NCBI GenBank assembly: GCA_021798955.1
Contig: JAJZBK010000010.1
Location: 1-51,733, forward strand
Reading direction: 5' to 3'
DNA: 51,733 nucleotides
DNA from: Actinomycetes bacterium
Lineage (GTDB): Bacteria > Actinomycetota > Acidimicrobiia > Acidimicrobiales > RAAP-2
Under the pieces are notes generated by a model. The model did not search any database. It was given only the letters and a program-made list of their open reading frames with translations, and was not told the origin of the DNA. Each line of letters opens with the position of its first letter. Position 1 is the first letter of the stretch. The position numbers were made by a program, and so were the translations under genes. Positions 18,901 through 31,040 of this stretch are shown here, one piece after another.

Positions 18901-20761
18901 GCCAGGTGTCGTTGGCCGGTCGGGCCAGCGTGGACTCGTCGAGCTTGGCGATGGTCGACACGTTCGGGACCGGCGTCCCGAAGGAGGTCGGGTCGGACAG
19001 GCCGACCGGGGTGGTGGCCAGCCCGGCGGCGACCGCCTGCGGCTGCGGCAGGAAGTACCGCTCGTAGGCCTGGTCGTACTGGACGAGGACGCTCCCGGCG
19101 CTCATGAGGGAGGCCATCGGGCCCAGCGCGTTCCAGTTGTTGACCTCGTTCTGGAGGGGCGAGTCGAGCGCGTAGAGGAGGTCGGCCGTGGCCATCGAGC
19201 CCATGATCTGCTGTTCGTGGGTGACGAACGGCCGGGTCATGAGGCCCGGATAGACGGTGTCGATGGTGTCACCCCAGCGATAGGCGGCGAAGTTGTTGCC
19301 GGGCAGGGCGTACACCCGAGACGAGGTTCCCTGAGCCTGGAGGGCCCGGGCGGCAGCCCGCACCGAAGCGGGTGGCGTCGCCGGCTGGGTGAAGCCGTTG
19401 GCGACGATGGCGCCGGTCAGCAGCGGTGTCGCCGCACCCACTGCGGCGCCGCCGGCCACCACGGCCAGCAGCAGCCCGCTGCGTCGGAAGCGGTGGGCGA
19501 GGGCGCTGACCCCGGCGCCGAGCAGCAGGGCGAGCGAGAGCACCACGAGCGGGGTGACCCGGTCCGTCGAGCGCATGGCCAGCCCCGCCGTCGTGTCGAC
19601 CATGAACGCCTTGAGCGCGCTGCCGATCCACGTCGGGTGGGAGTACGGGAAGGCGCCGACCGACAGGATCGTCCCGACCAGGGCGAGCAGGGCGAAGTAG
19701 GACCGGTGGACCCAGCGTAGGAAGGCCGCCGCGGCAAAAGCCAGGACGGGGACGACGTAGCTGAGGGCGATCAGCCAGACCTGCTGGGTGTAGGCGACCG
19801 AAGCCTGGGTCCACTGGCCGACCCGGTCCGAGCCGTAGAAGTACCAGTAGCCGAGTCCGCGGATGACCTCGGCGGCCGACGAGGAGGAGCTGGTGGCGGG
19901 GACGGTCTCGGTGTACTTGAGGATGTCGATGCCGTAGGCGGCTTCGACCTCGAGGCCGGCTGCCCACCACAACGACACGCCGGCAGCGAGCAGGGCGATC
20001 CGCCAGGCGGCCGCCCACGCCTGTCGCCAGGTGATCTCGCCGGACACCCCGGCCGCCCAGGGGAGCCACAGGGCAGGGGCCAGGCCGACGTAGAGGATCG
20101 AGCTGGCGTTGATGCCACTGACCAAGATCATCACCAGGCCGAAGAGGGCGGGGTAGCGCCATCCGCCTCGCCGGGCGGCCAGGATGGTGAAGGCCAGCAT
20201 CCACGGCAGCCCCGACCAGGGCAGCAGGATGACCGAGATGCGGCCGGCGTACTGCAGGACGTACGGCGTGAGCATGAACGACACCACGGCGACGTACCGG
20301 CCCGGTCCCCACAGGCCGAGCACCCGGCACAGCGCCAGCACGCCCGCTCCGGCAGCGAACAGGATGGCCCCCATCCACAACCGTTGGGCGATCCACAGCG
20401 GGACGTGGAGCTCGGCCATGGCCCAGTAGAACGGGCCCATCGGCAGGAGGTACCCGATGTTCTCGTGGGTCACCGTGCCGAGGGCCACGCTCGGGTCCCA
20501 CATCGACGCCGCGGCACGCACGTAGCGACCGGGGTCGAGGTAGAGGTAGGTCTTCGTGTCGTCGGTGACCACACCCGGGCGCGACCAGAGCATGGGCGCC
20601 ACCGCCACGATGGCCACGGCCAGGTAGTCGAGGACGCGTCGAGCCCGGCTGGGCGACCGCAGCAGGGCGAGGACCGAACGCGTCCTCTCCGGTGCGGGCG
20701 AGGAAACCGCCCGCTCGAGGGACGTCGCCGGCGCGGAGGGGGAGGGGTCGGAAGTGGGCAC
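15980..20761 (-). CDS. AftD-like alpha-(1->3)-arabinofuranosyltransferase
   Basis: A very large (1593-residue) membrane protein. The N-terminal third (about 50-500) is a GT-C region with about eleven helices (DUF3367); SRPGVVTDDTKTYLYLDPGRY and GYLLPMGPFYW match the active-site loop region of mycobacterial AftD. Then come a long extracytoplasmic part with two discoidin-like carbohydrate-binding stretches (around 700-800 and 980-1080), and a C-terminal cluster of four helices with an Arg-rich cytoplasmic link and a repetitive Gly-Ala-Gly-Thr tail. AftD adds alpha-1,3 arabinofuranose branches from decaprenyl-phosphoryl-arabinose. GTG 20761 is chosen because the frame above it is poorly conserved and a TACACT -10 lies 11 nt upstream. 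The acceptor glycan here is unknown. Confidence 0.85.
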   Translation of the reverse strand: MPTSDPSPSAPATSLERAVSSPAPERTRSVLALLRSPSRARRVLDYLAVAIVAVAPMLWSRPGVVTDDTKTYLYLDPGRYVRAAASMWDPSVALGTVTHENIGYLLPMGPFYWAMAELHVPLWIAQRLWMGAILFAAGAGVLALCRVLGLWGPGRYVAVVSFMLTPYVLQYAGRISVILLPWSGLPWMLAFTILAARRGGWRYPALFGLVMILVSGINASSILYVGLAPALWLPWAAGVSGEITWRQAWAAAWRIALLAAGVSLWWAAGLEVEAAYGIDILKYTETVPATSSSSSAAEVIRGLGYWYFYGSDRVGQWTQASVAYTQQVWLIALSYVVPVLAFAAAAFLRWVHRSYFALLALVGTILSVGAFPYSHPTWIGSALKAFMVDTTAGLAMRSTDRVTPLVVLSLALLLGAGVSALAHRFRRSGLLLAVVAGGAAVGAATPLLTGAIVANGFTQPATPPASVRAAARALQAQGTSSRVYALPGNNFAAYRWGDTIDTVYPGLMTRPFVTHEQQIMGSMATADLLYALDSPLQNEVNNWNALGPMASLMSAGSVLVQYDQAYERYFLPQPQAVAAGLATTPVGLSDPTSFGTPVPNVSTIAKLDESTLARPANDTWPAPLVTYQVADPRPIVRAESLADPLVVDGGGSGLVDAAPTGLLSGHPTILYAGTLDLHPRLRTSVLSGPADLVVTDTNRKQAFEWNSLSENTGYTETASQRKSTNPADAPIDLFPGAPADAKTTAVFDGISSVTASSYGSSLTYLPEDQPAAALDGDLQTAWLDNSFTNPIGQWWQVVLTHPAAPGSITLVQPQTGLPDRFITSVVLTFDGGHPLRVALGPASRTPAGQQVPIGNRSFRTLRITVAGVGLTAHHNKAGFHSAVGFAEVQIPGVHADETIAMPQDLLRAAGTRSLADPLTFLMTRQRMSGFPPRSSPEPTLSRQLWLPTSRTFSLSGTARISPLIPDDAIDRLVGRPGSHGSGIVAYSKGRLPGDLRDGAIATLDGSSRTIWEPGFGASQQAGDWLEYRLPRPITLDHLDLQVVADGEHSVPTTMTVSAGGVTRSVVLPAIADGRTPGSVVDVPISFPAVTGSAIRLTFPTVRIENTVDYWSESPIAMPIGIAEVGIPGLHAAPVPPRMPGTCQSNLLAIDGSPVWVRVTGSTTAALDRQGLTISGCGPDRNGITLGPGTHTVQATLGSITGFNIDTLALESAAGGGPAPLPAPAAPSVTTVVAAAATPPAPTVRVVHPGTTSMQVEVSGVTARSAPFLLVLGESLNQGWTATVRGASGLGAPLLVDAFANGWQVEPARLTGAIHHGTLTIDLVWTPQERVDVALVASLAFLLLCLVLGFFPGRPDPLGASEGPLGAGGSPLGAGGEGELLASDGAPVADADVEAVAVSSPLTRAERRRLRGRSRRWLRRQERRRRAGFVGAAEAVAVEWPKPVLPFRRARRRVGVPTAVVTAVLTGAAASAVGAPRVGPIVGVAVLVALLLPRLRPLLSLAATVCVAGAATWITVTQAHHPFTTVGLWAAHYAAGATVVLAGLALLAADAVADEVHRRRSLARRDDDHRTPTSGAGTALGAGTASGAGTTSEG

Positions 20762-20772
20762 GGGTGCTCGGT

Positions 20773-20778
20773 AGTGTA
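20773..20778 (-). promoter_or_regulatory. putative -10 of the AftD-like gene
   Basis: TACACT on the minus strand, 11 nt before GTG 20761; the transcript would have a leader of only about 5 nt. It sits in the 85-bp divergent gap shared with the methyltransferase gene. Confidence 0.4.
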
Positions 20779-20846
20779 AACAACGGGTCCTCGGCGGGGG
20801 GATCGACGCCTCCGGCGATCGGACCGGTGGACGACGAGGAGGTCGG

Positions 20847-21680
20847 GTGTCGACGAAGGTGGGGAGGATCGGCAACCGAGGACCCGTGTCGGGCCACGGC
20901 TCGCTCACCGGTGAGCGGCCGCAGGAGGGGGTCACCCCCGACTCGCTCCTCGCCCTGCATGCCGCCGGGTACCGCACGGTCATCGAGCGGCTCGGCGCCG
21001 GGCGAGTGCTCGACGTGGGGTGCGGGCACGGGTTCGAGTCGGCACGCCTGCTCGGGCCGGAGCGCCGGGTCGTCGGGGTCGACTACAGCGCCGAGGCCAC
21101 GGCATCGGCCCGAGCGCGCTTCGCAGGCGTCGGGCTCGCCGTCGCTCGGATGGAGGCGCGCTCGCTGGGGTGCGCCGAGGGGGTGTTCGACTGGGCGTGC
21201 TCCTCGCACCTCATCGAGCACTTCGTCGAGCCCGAAGGGCACGTGGCCGAGCTGGCCCGGGTGCTGGCTCCCGACGGGACGGCCTTCTTCCTCACCCCCA
21301 ACGCCCCGGCCGACTTCGAGAACCCGTTCCACCTCCACCTCTTCGAGCCCGACGAGCTCCGCTCGCTGCTCGGCCGGTACTTCGCCGAGGTGACCGTCGA
21401 GGGGCTCGACGCCGTCCCCCGGGTGAAGGCGGACTTCGCCGCCCGACGCGCCAAGGCCGAGCGGCTGCTCCGGCTCGACGTGCTCGACCTCCGCCACCGC
21501 ATCCCCCGGTCGTGGTACGTCACCGCCTACACGCGCCTGCTGCCGCTCGCCTACCGGCTGGTGGCTCGCGGCGACGCCGGTGGGACTACCGGCATCACGG
21601 CAGACGACTTCTTCGTCACCGACCAGCTCGACCGGACCACCATGGTGCTCTTCGCCACGGCGCGCCAGCCGCGCCGGTGA
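20847..21680 (+). CDS. class I SAM-dependent methyltransferase
   Basis: A 277-residue enzyme. Motif I VLDVGCGHG is at about 54-62, the acidic strand-2 residue is in VVGVDYS, and SSHLIEHFVEPEGHVAELARVLAPDG carries the post-motif II/III pattern of Methyltransf_11/23 proteins. The C-terminal ~90 residues (RAKAERLLRLDVLDLRHRIPRSWY...) look like a family-specific cap. GTG 20847 has AGGAGG at 20837-20842, only 4 nt away. Position between the AftD-like gene and coaE suggests O- or C-methylation of an envelope glycan or lipid; the substrate is inferred from context only. Its stop overlaps the coaE start (GTGA). Confidence 0.75.
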   Translation: MSTKVGRIGNRGPVSGHGSLTGERPQEGVTPDSLLALHAAGYRTVIERLGAGRVLDVGCGHGFESARLLGPERRVVGVDYSAEATASARARFAGVGLAVARMEARSLGCAEGVFDWACSSHLIEHFVEPEGHVAELARVLAPDGTAFFLTPNAPADFENPFHLHLFEPDELRSLLGRYFAEVTVEGLDAVPRVKADFAARRAKAERLLRLDVLDLRHRIPRSWYVTAYTRLLPLAYRLVARGDAGGTTGITADDFFVTDQLDRTTMVLFATARQPRR

Positions 21681-22339
21681 CGCCGGCTTCGTCCGACAGC
21701 GCCGGCGCGCCGGCACTCGTCATCGGGTTGACCGGTGGCATCGGGTCGGGGAAGTCGACGGTGGCTCGGCTGCTCGTCGAGCACGGGGCCGCCCTGGTGG
21801 ACGCCGACCAGATCGCCCGCGAGGTGGTCGAGCCGGGCCGTCCTGCCCACCGGGCGCTCCTCCAGCGGTTCGGCACCGATATCGTGACTGCCGACGGCAC
21901 GATCGACCGTCCGGCGCTTGCCGCACGCGTCTTCGGCGACCCGGTGGCGTTGGCCGACCTGAACGCCATCACCCACCCCGTCATCGGTGCCGAGCTCCTG
22001 GCCCGGCGCAACGCCGCTGCAGCACGGGGCGGCGTCGTCGTGGTCGACATCCCCTTGTTGCGGGACGAGCACCGTCGCGCGCTCGAGCTCGCCCTGGTGG
22101 TGGTCGTCGACGCGCCGACCGAGGTTGCCGTCGAGCGTCTGGTCAGCCAGCGCGGGATGGACCGTACCGACGCCGAAGCCCGTGTCGCCGCCCAGGCGGA
22201 CCGGGCCACCCGGCTGGCTCAGGCAGACATCGTCGTCGACAACGTCGCGTCTCCCGAGGACCTCCGGCAACGGGTCGACCAGCTCTGGTCCGACCTTGCG
22301 GCCCGCCTCGCCCTCACGGCGACGCCACCTGGCCGCTGA
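21677..22339 (+). CDS. coaE: dephospho-CoA kinase
   Basis: A 220-residue P-loop kinase that phosphorylates the 3'-hydroxyl of dephospho-CoA, the last CoA step. GLTGGIGSGKSTVARLL at about 17-33 is the P-loop; DADQIAREVVEPG, RVFGDP and HPVIG are the substrate-site motifs, and VVDIPLL carries the conserved Asp-Ile-Pro-Leu-Leu. The start is GTG 21677, overlapping the methyltransferase stop by four bases. The long C-terminal GrpB extension of mycobacterial CoaE is absent. Its 3' end overlaps the convergent membrane-protein gene by 26 bp. Confidence 0.95.
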   Translation: MTPASSDSAGAPALVIGLTGGIGSGKSTVARLLVEHGAALVDADQIAREVVEPGRPAHRALLQRFGTDIVTADGTIDRPALAARVFGDPVALADLNAITHPVIGAELLARRNAAAARGGVVVVDIPLLRDEHRRALELALVVVVDAPTEVAVERLVSQRGMDRTDAEARVAAQADRATRLAQADIVVDNVASPEDLRQRVDQLWSDLAARLALTATPPGR

Positions 22340-23375
22340 CCGAGCCGCCCCCAGCGGGTCCGTCTGCCAGCGGGGGAGCGCTGGCGTGCCAGCGGCGGGC
22401 GCCGGGCCACAAGGCCAGGGCGAAGAGCACCGCGGGCGGCCCGAGGTTGGGATCGGTCCCCTGCCCGGTCAGGATGCCGCCCAGCCCCTGGCCCACCACC
22501 CAGAAGAGGACCGAGAGCACCACCCCGGCCACCAGGGACAACCGGAGCGTCCGGCGCCGGAGGGCCCACCAGCCAACCAGGAACTGGGCGACGGCGAGCG
22601 CGGCGGCGACCAGCTCGCCCCGGCCGGCGACCAGGTGGGCGGCGCCGGTCTCGGCGGCGGCGAGGAACCCGGGCTGGCCGACGGCCAGCTCGTGCAGCTG
22701 GGCGCTGATGGCATCGGGCGCGTGGTTGCCGTACTCGAGCTCGAGCAGGGCTGTCCCGCACCACAACGCCACCCACAGGGCCCGCGCCACGCGCTCACCG
22801 CCGAGGCCGCCGCTCGCGATCGCCTCGCTGGGAGCCGGCTCGCGGCGGGGCCAGAGCACGACGGCGAGCACGGCGTAGAGCAGGGCGGCGCCCGGCGCTC
22901 CAGTCAGCATGGAGGCTTGGGGGAAGAGCAGCTGGCCGTAGCCCTCGCCGACCACCCAGACGCCCGCTGCCCACACGAGGGTCCCAGCCAGCGCCCACCG
23001 CACCGATCGCCGCCCGAGGAGCCCGATCCCCAGGGCAGCCTGCACGACGACGATGGTCCAGTTGACGGCGACCTGGTGGGCGACGAACACGGTGAGCGCC
23101 TGCCGGACGAGGTCGGTGGCCGGGTTGGGCGCCCCCATGGTGTTCTCGGAGATCGGGCCAAGGAAGCCGTCCGAGCCGTGCTGGAACATGTACGGCTGGA
23201 GCTGGAGCCCGGCATCGAGTAGCCAGAGGAGCCCGAGCGCGACCTGCAGGTGCCGCCGACGGACCCGTCGCGGACCAACCGGCATCGGCGTGGACGCTCG
23301 AGACGTCGCTGACCGCGCTCCCTCGGCTCCAGACGCAGCCACCCGTGGTTCCGGAGTCTCGACCGGGGGGGCCAT
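22314..23375 (-). CDS. eight-helix conserved membrane protein
   Basis: A 353-residue protein with a ~47-residue polar, Arg-rich N-terminus and about eight hydrophobic helices starting at [22 protein letters not shown]. The Leu-Leu-Asp...Gln-Pro-Tyr-Met-Phe motif in helix 1 recurs in actinobacterial membrane proteins of unknown function. Glu/Gly/Tyr residues in the later helices ([20 protein letters not shown]) may be functional. ATG 23375 is chosen: a TAGCAT -10 lies 8 nt upstream, and the longer frame runs antisense into uvrB. It is divergent from uvrB and convergent with coaE. No function is assigned. Confidence 0.7.
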   Translation of the reverse strand: MAPPVETPEPRVAASGAEGARSATSRASTPMPVGPRRVRRRHLQVALGLLWLLDAGLQLQPYMFQHGSDGFLGPISENTMGAPNPATDLVRQALTVFVAHQVAVNWTIVVVQAALGIGLLGRRSVRWALAGTLVWAAGVWVVGEGYGQLLFPQASMLTGAPGAALLYAVLAVVLWPRREPAPSEAIASGGLGGERVARALWVALWCGTALLELEYGNHAPDAISAQLHELAVGQPGFLAAAETGAAHLVAGRGELVAAALAVAQFLVGWWALRRRTLRLSLVAGVVLSVLFWVVGQGLGGILTGQGTDPNLGPPAVLFALALWPGARRWHASAPPLADGPAGGGSVSGQVASP

Positions 23376-23383
23376 CGCCGCAC

Positions 23384-23389
23384 ATGCTA
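23384..23389 (-). promoter_or_regulatory. putative -10 of the membrane-protein gene
   Basis: TAGCAT on the minus strand, 8 nt before ATG 23375; predicts an essentially leaderless transcript. Confidence 0.5.
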
Positions 23390-23505
23390 CCGGTGCGACG
23401 TCGAGGCCCCCTCGGGCAGAGGTGCGCGGTGAGGCACCGAACGGGTCGACGCGGCGGTGCTCGCAGTGGCGAGGCGCCACCGGCGGCTCCGTGGCCGCTC
23501 GCCGG

Positions 23506-23511
23506 TACCAT
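23506..23511 (+). promoter_or_regulatory. putative -10 of leaderless uvrB
   Basis: TACCAT, six bases (CGCCCT), then GTG 23518. The spacing puts the transcription start on the start codon. No LexA-type GAAC-N4-GTTC box was seen in the 140-bp divergent gap. Confidence 0.55.
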
Positions 23512-23517
23512 CGCCCT

Positions 23518-25698
23518 GTGCCCGACTTCTCCGTGGTGTCGCCGTTCCGGCCCGCCGGGGACCAGCCCCAGGCCATCGCCTCGTTGGTCGAGGGCGTCCG
23601 CGCCGGCGAACGGTACCAGACCCTGCTCGGCATCACGGGCTCGGGCAAGACGGCGACCGTGGCCTGGACGATCGAGGCGCTCCAACGGCCCACCCTCGTC
23701 ATCGAGCCGAACAAGTCGCTCGCTGCCCAGCTCGCCGCCGAGCTGAAGGAGCTCTTCCCGCACAACCGGGTCGAGTACTTCGTCTCCTACTACGACTACT
23801 ACCAACCCGAGGCGTACGTCCCCTCGTCGGACACCTACATCGAGAAGGACTCGTCGATCAACGATGAGATCGACCGACTGCGCCACGCCACCACGTCGTC
23901 CCTCCTCTTGCGCCGCGACACCATCGTGGTGGCATCGGTGTCGTGCATCTACGGGCTCGGCTCCCCGGCCGAGTACCGCGACCGCATCGCCGTGCTCCGT
24001 CCCGGCGAGACCCACGACCAGCGTGCCTTCCTGCGGCGGTTGGTCGAGATGCAGTACACCCGCAACGACCTCGCCCTCACTCGGGGGCAGTTCCGGGCGC
24101 GGGGGGACACCGTCGAGGTCCACCCCGCCTACGAGACCCAAGCCGTGCGCATCGAGTTCTTCGGCGACGTGGTCGAACGGATCCGCCCGGTCGACGTCCT
24201 CACCGGGGAGGTGGGTGGCGACCTCGACGAAGTGGTGATCTTCGCCTCCACCCACTACGCCTCGAGCGACGAGACCCTGGCGCGTGCCATTGCCGGTATC
24301 GAAGACGAGCTACGAGGGCGCCTGACGGAACTGGAGGGAGCCGGCAAGCTCCTCGAAGCCCAACGGCTCCGCATGCGCACGGAGTACGACCTCGAGATGC
24401 TCGCCGAGACCGGCGTATGCAGCGGCATCGAGAACTACAGCCGGCACCTCGACGGCCGGGCCGCCGGCGAGGCGCCGTTCACCCTGCTCGACTTCTTCCC
24501 CGACGACTTCCTGGTCGTCCTCGACGAGAGCCACGTGGCCATCCCCCAGCTGCGAGGGCAGTTCGCCGGCGACCGCTCGCGCAAGGAGACCCTCGTCGAG
24601 CACGGGTTCCGCCTGCCCTCGGCGCTCGACAACCGGCCGCTGCGCTTCGAGGAGTTCCTCGACCGCACCGGACAGCTCGTGCTGCTCTCGGCGACACCCG
24701 GTCCGTGGGAGCTCGAGCACTCGAGCCGGATCGTCGAGCAGGTGATCCGGCCCACCGGGCTGGTCGACCCCGAGGTCGACATCCACCCCACCACCGGCCA
24801 GGTGGACGACCTCCGACAGCGGATCGAGCAGACGGTTGCCGCCGGGTGGCGGGTGCTGGTCACGACCCTCACCAAACAGATGGCCGAGGACCTCACCGAG
24901 TTCTTGGCCGACAGTGGGGTGCGAGTCCAGTACCTGCACTCCGACGTCGACACCATGACAAGGGTCGAACTGCTGCGCGACCTCCGGCTCGGCACCTACG
25001 ACGTGCTGGTCGGCATCAACCTGCTACGGGAGGGGCTCGACCTCCCCGAAGTCGCCCTCGTCGCCATCCTCGACGCCGACAAGGAGGGCTTCCTGCGGTC
25101 GGTGTCCTCCCTCGTCCAGACCATGGGCCGGGCGGCCCGCAACGCCGAAGGACGGGTGGTCCTCTACGCCGACACAGTGACCACGTCCATGCGCGAGGCC
25201 ATCACCGTCACCCAGCAGCGCCGGGCTCGGCAGCTCGCCTACAACGAGGAGCACGGGATCGACCCGCGCACCGTCACCAAGGCGGTGACGGACATCTTGG
25301 CCCGGGTCCGCGGCCCGCACACGGGCGAGCTCGACCGGCGGGCGTCCACCACCGGTCCCGCGTCACGTCGAACGACCGAAGCGACGGGAGCCCGGGCACG
25401 CACCGCCGCCCAAGCCGAGGAGCAGCCTCCCGGCACCGACGGCGACCCGGCTGACCTGGTCGCCCGGCTCGAAGGCGAGATGACCGCCGCCGCCGCCTCC
25501 CTCCGCTTCGAGGAGGCCGCACTGCTCCGTGACGAGATCGCCGAGCTGCGCGCGCTCTTGGTGGTGGAGGGGGAAGGTGTGCCCGGCCAGACCAGCCGGA
25601 CCGTCGAGGCGACCGGGCGACCTCGCGGCGGCCGTCGAACCCCAGCGGCCCGCACGGGGAGCAGGGCGCCCACGCGGGCCCGGCGCGCTGACCGATGA
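23518..25698 (+). CDS. uvrB: excinuclease ABC subunit B
   Basis: A 726-residue superfamily 2 helicase-like damage verifier of nucleotide excision repair. Walker A is [10 protein letters not shown] near residue 40; the beta-hairpin segment [12 protein letters not shown] follows, then Walker B VVLDESHV, the SATPG motif III, the [12 protein letters not shown] segment, and helicase motifs V-VI ([23 protein letters not shown]). Residues about 640-680 are the UVR coiled-coil motif that contacts UvrC. A basic ~50-residue tail follows. GTG 23518 has no ribosome-binding site, which agrees with the leaderless promoter. The segment between helicase core and UVR motif is low-complexity. Confidence 0.97.
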   Translation: MPDFSVVSPFRPAGDQPQAIASLVEGVRAGERYQTLLGITGSGKTATVAWTIEALQRPTLVIEPNKSLAAQLAAELKELFPHNRVEYFVSYYDYYQPEAYVPSSDTYIEKDSSINDEIDRLRHATTSSLLLRRDTIVVASVSCIYGLGSPAEYRDRIAVLRPGETHDQRAFLRRLVEMQYTRNDLALTRGQFRARGDTVEVHPAYETQAVRIEFFGDVVERIRPVDVLTGEVGGDLDEVVIFASTHYASSDETLARAIAGIEDELRGRLTELEGAGKLLEAQRLRMRTEYDLEMLAETGVCSGIENYSRHLDGRAAGEAPFTLLDFFPDDFLVVLDESHVAIPQLRGQFAGDRSRKETLVEHGFRLPSALDNRPLRFEEFLDRTGQLVLLSATPGPWELEHSSRIVEQVIRPTGLVDPEVDIHPTTGQVDDLRQRIEQTVAAGWRVLVTTLTKQMAEDLTEFLADSGVRVQYLHSDVDTMTRVELLRDLRLGTYDVLVGINLLREGLDLPEVALVAILDADKEGFLRSVSSLVQTMGRAARNAEGRVVLYADTVTTSMREAITVTQQRRARQLAYNEEHGIDPRTVTKAVTDILARVRGPHTGELDRRASTTGPASRRTTEATGARARTAAQAEEQPPGTDGDPADLVARLEGEMTAAAASLRFEEAALLRDEIAELRALLVVEGEGVPGQTSRTVEATGRPRGGRRTPAARTGSRAPTRARRADR

Positions 25699-25726
25699 CG
25701 GCGGCTGGGACGCCACCTCTGGCCGG

Positions 25727-25732
25727 TATCCT
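25727..25732 (+). promoter_or_regulatory. putative -10 of leaderless uvrA
   Basis: TATCCT, six bases (CACCCG), then GTG 25739. It lies in the 40-bp uvrB-uvrA gap, so uvrA may be transcribed separately from uvrB. Confidence 0.55.
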
Positions 25733-25738
25733 CACCCG

Positions 25739-28726
<2,988 letters not shown>

Positions 28727-28751
28727 CCCCGAACGCCTGACCACCCGGCCG

Positions 28752-31040
28752 CTAGCGTCCCGGCCGCCGCCCGGCGGAGGGCGCCAGGACGGGCCGGAGG
28801 CGCCGGGCGGTCTCGACCACGTCGGCAGCACGACCGGGAGCGACGGGATCGGGGGCGAAGAGCACGGCGTCGAACGCCCGGGCCACCAAGGCCAGGTCGG
28901 CAGCCGCGGCCGGAGGTAGCCCACTCCCCACCACCTTGGCGTGGGCGGTGGCCGTCCGCTCGGGTGGACGCGCCTGCCCGGAGCGGTCGAACTGTCGTTC
29001 GACGACGGCCCATGCGGCAAGCACCTCGGACTCCGGGGCGCCCCAACCCCGGCGGCGGTAGCGGCGTTCCCTACGCCACTGGCGGGAGCGGCGACCGAGC
29101 AGCACCAGTGCGGCAACGGCCAGCACGACACCTCCGCCGATCGCGAGCAGGAGCTTCGGGAGCCCGGTAGGGATGCGGGAACGACCCGACGGCGTACCTT
29201 CCGGAGCCCGGCGCGGTGCCGGCGCCAGGGGCGTGGGCGTCCGGGCCGTCGTCGGCGTGGTCACCGGTCGAGTGGTCGAGGGGGCAGGCCCGGTCACCGG
29301 TTCCGGGTGGCCGCCAACGGTGCCAGGCGGCTCGGTGCCGGTGGAAGCACGCAGCACGGAGGCCGGGACCACCGAGCCATCACCGGCAGCCGGGGTGGGC
29401 TCGACCGCCTGCCACCCGAGCGATGTACCGAGGTAGACCTCCGGCCAGGCGTGGGCGTCGCTGCCCCGCACCACCGTCACGCCGCCAGAGGTGACCGAAC
29501 CGGCCGTGAAACCGACCGCGACCCGGGCCGGGAGCCCGTCGACCCGGGCCAGGACGGCGAAGGCACCGGCGAACTGCTCGCACGATCCCTGGCGGTCGGT
29601 CGTGAGGAACCGCGTCAACGGGTCGACGCCCGCTGGGGCAGGTGGAGGATCGGCCACGTAGCGGAAGTCGCCCGTGGCGAAGAACGACAGCAGGGCCCGC
29701 ACCCGGGCGATGGGCGACGACGCTCCGTCGACAAGGTGGTGGGCCAGGGTGACGATGACCGGTGGGAGGGGCGGGAGGGCGAGGTCCGCCCTCGTCGCTG
29801 CCGGGCCGGCCGTGCCACCGGAGCGCGTCCCAACCGAGACGCCCACCGTATAGCGGAGCGGGGTGGGCGACGTGCCGGATCCCCGTCGGAGGACGACGCC
29901 ATCGGATGCGTCGACGGTCATAACGGAAGCGGGCGACACCGACACGGTGCGGGGGGGCGCCGGGAGCAGCGGCCCCTGGTAGGCGCCCAGGGTGACAGTG
30001 ATCGCTTGCGTGCCCGTGTGCCCTGCGGCCACCGTGGGTTGGGGGGCGCTCCCCGCGTGCAGTGGCCGCCCGTCGGCGGCGGCACCGACCCCCGGACCAG
30101 CACGCCACCGGTCACCTCGGAAGCGGCTCAACGTGGCGATCTGCCAGTACGTCGGGACCGCAGGACGCGCCGTGAAGACGACGAGCCCAGGGTCTCGTTG
30201 CCCCGCGGCGGCGACGCGGTCTTCGAGTAGCAGCGAGGCCACGGCGCCAGGCCTGCTCGACAAGAGCCGCACCGGCCTCGTCGCCACACCTGCCCCGATG
30301 GCGACAAGCACGCACGCGCCGGCCACGCCGGCCACGCCGGCGCGCGCAGGTCGCCACCAGGGGCGGCGCCCGGAGCCCCTCTGGCCTCGGTCCGTGCCGA
30401 TGGCCACGGCTGCGACACCGAGCACCGACAGAGCAGTGACGAGGAGCGTCGCTCGAACGTCAGCACGCACCACACAGCTCCACGCCACCAGGGCGGTTGC
30501 CGGAGCGAGGGCGGTGAGCGGGAACGCGCCCACCGGTCGACCGGGCCGCCGGCTCCAGGCGGCCACGAGGGTGCGAGCCGAGAGCGCAGCCATGGCAGCG
30601 GCGGCGGCCGCCAGCCAGACGGTGCCGGGGTCGACGGCCAGGGGCGGGGAGAACGTGGCCAGGCTCGGCCGGGCGGCGACCATGGCCCGGTGGAGGACGT
30701 TGACCGTGGTGGGCGTCGGCACGCCCCAGCGCGTACCCCCGGGAACGGTCACCCAGGTGGCTACCAGCAGGACCAGCGGTACGCCGAGGACGACGAGCGC
30801 GCTCGGGGACGTGCGACGGCCGACGAAGGCTCCCGCCAGGCTCAGCCCACCGGCGGCAACGAGCACGGGCACCGTCGCCTGGTGGAGGGGAGAAGGCCCG
30901 AGCAGGTGCACGAGCGCCCATCCGCCGAGGAGCGCGGCGCCGAACAACACGGCGTCGACAGTCAGAGTGGTGGGAGTGGTGCGAGTGGTGAGGCCGCCCG
31001 TCGGAGACGGCGACAGGCCCTCGGAGGTCGTGACGACCAT
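28752..31040 (-). CDS. TgpA-like membrane protein with transglutaminase-like domain
   Basis: A 762-residue protein. About six N-terminal helices (about 25-270), an extracytoplasmic region, then a transglutaminase-like core with the Cys of QGSCEQFAGAFAVLARVDGLPARVAVGF and the His of GSDAHAWPEVYL; the third position reads GWQAVEPTPA, Glu where Asp is usual. A single helix near 625-650 is followed by a cytoplasmic DUF4129-like end. Proteins of this type accompany MoxR and DUF58 partners; a role in envelope peptide processing is suspected but unproven. Its ATG shares one base with the stop of the DUF58 gene (TGATG), so the two are coupled. Confidence 0.85.
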   Translation of the reverse strand: MVVTTSEGLSPSPTGGLTTRTTPTTLTVDAVLFGAALLGGWALVHLLGPSPLHQATVPVLVAAGGLSLAGAFVGRRTSPSALVVLGVPLVLLVATWVTVPGGTRWGVPTPTTVNVLHRAMVAARPSLATFSPPLAVDPGTVWLAAAAAAMAALSARTLVAAWSRRPGRPVGAFPLTALAPATALVAWSCVVRADVRATLLVTALSVLGVAAVAIGTDRGQRGSGRRPWWRPARAGVAGVAGACVLVAIGAGVATRPVRLLSSRPGAVASLLLEDRVAAAGQRDPGLVVFTARPAVPTYWQIATLSRFRGDRWRAGPGVGAAADGRPLHAGSAPQPTVAAGHTGTQAITVTLGAYQGPLLPAPPRTVSVSPASVMTVDASDGVVLRRGSGTSPTPLRYTVGVSVGTRSGGTAGPAATRADLALPPLPPVIVTLAHHLVDGASSPIARVRALLSFFATGDFRYVADPPPAPAGVDPLTRFLTTDRQGSCEQFAGAFAVLARVDGLPARVAVGFTAGSVTSGGVTVVRGSDAHAWPEVYLGTSLGWQAVEPTPAAGDGSVVPASVLRASTGTEPPGTVGGHPEPVTGPAPSTTRPVTTPTTARTPTPLAPAPRRAPEGTPSGRSRIPTGLPKLLLAIGGGVVLAVAALVLLGRRSRQWRRERRYRRRGWGAPESEVLAAWAVVERQFDRSGQARPPERTATAHAKVVGSGLPPAAAADLALVARAFDAVLFAPDPVAPGRAADVVETARRLRPVLAPSAGRRPGR

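Noticed and set aside
17618..19720. 700-codon open frame antisense to the AftD-like gene
   Set aside because: Long antisense frames are expected in high-GC DNA. It has an Arg/Gly/His-biased composition and no family motifs.
23376..23517. SOS (LexA) box in the uvrB divergent region
   Set aside because: No GAAC-N4-GTTC-like palindrome was found; CGAACGGGTCGAC is not a match.
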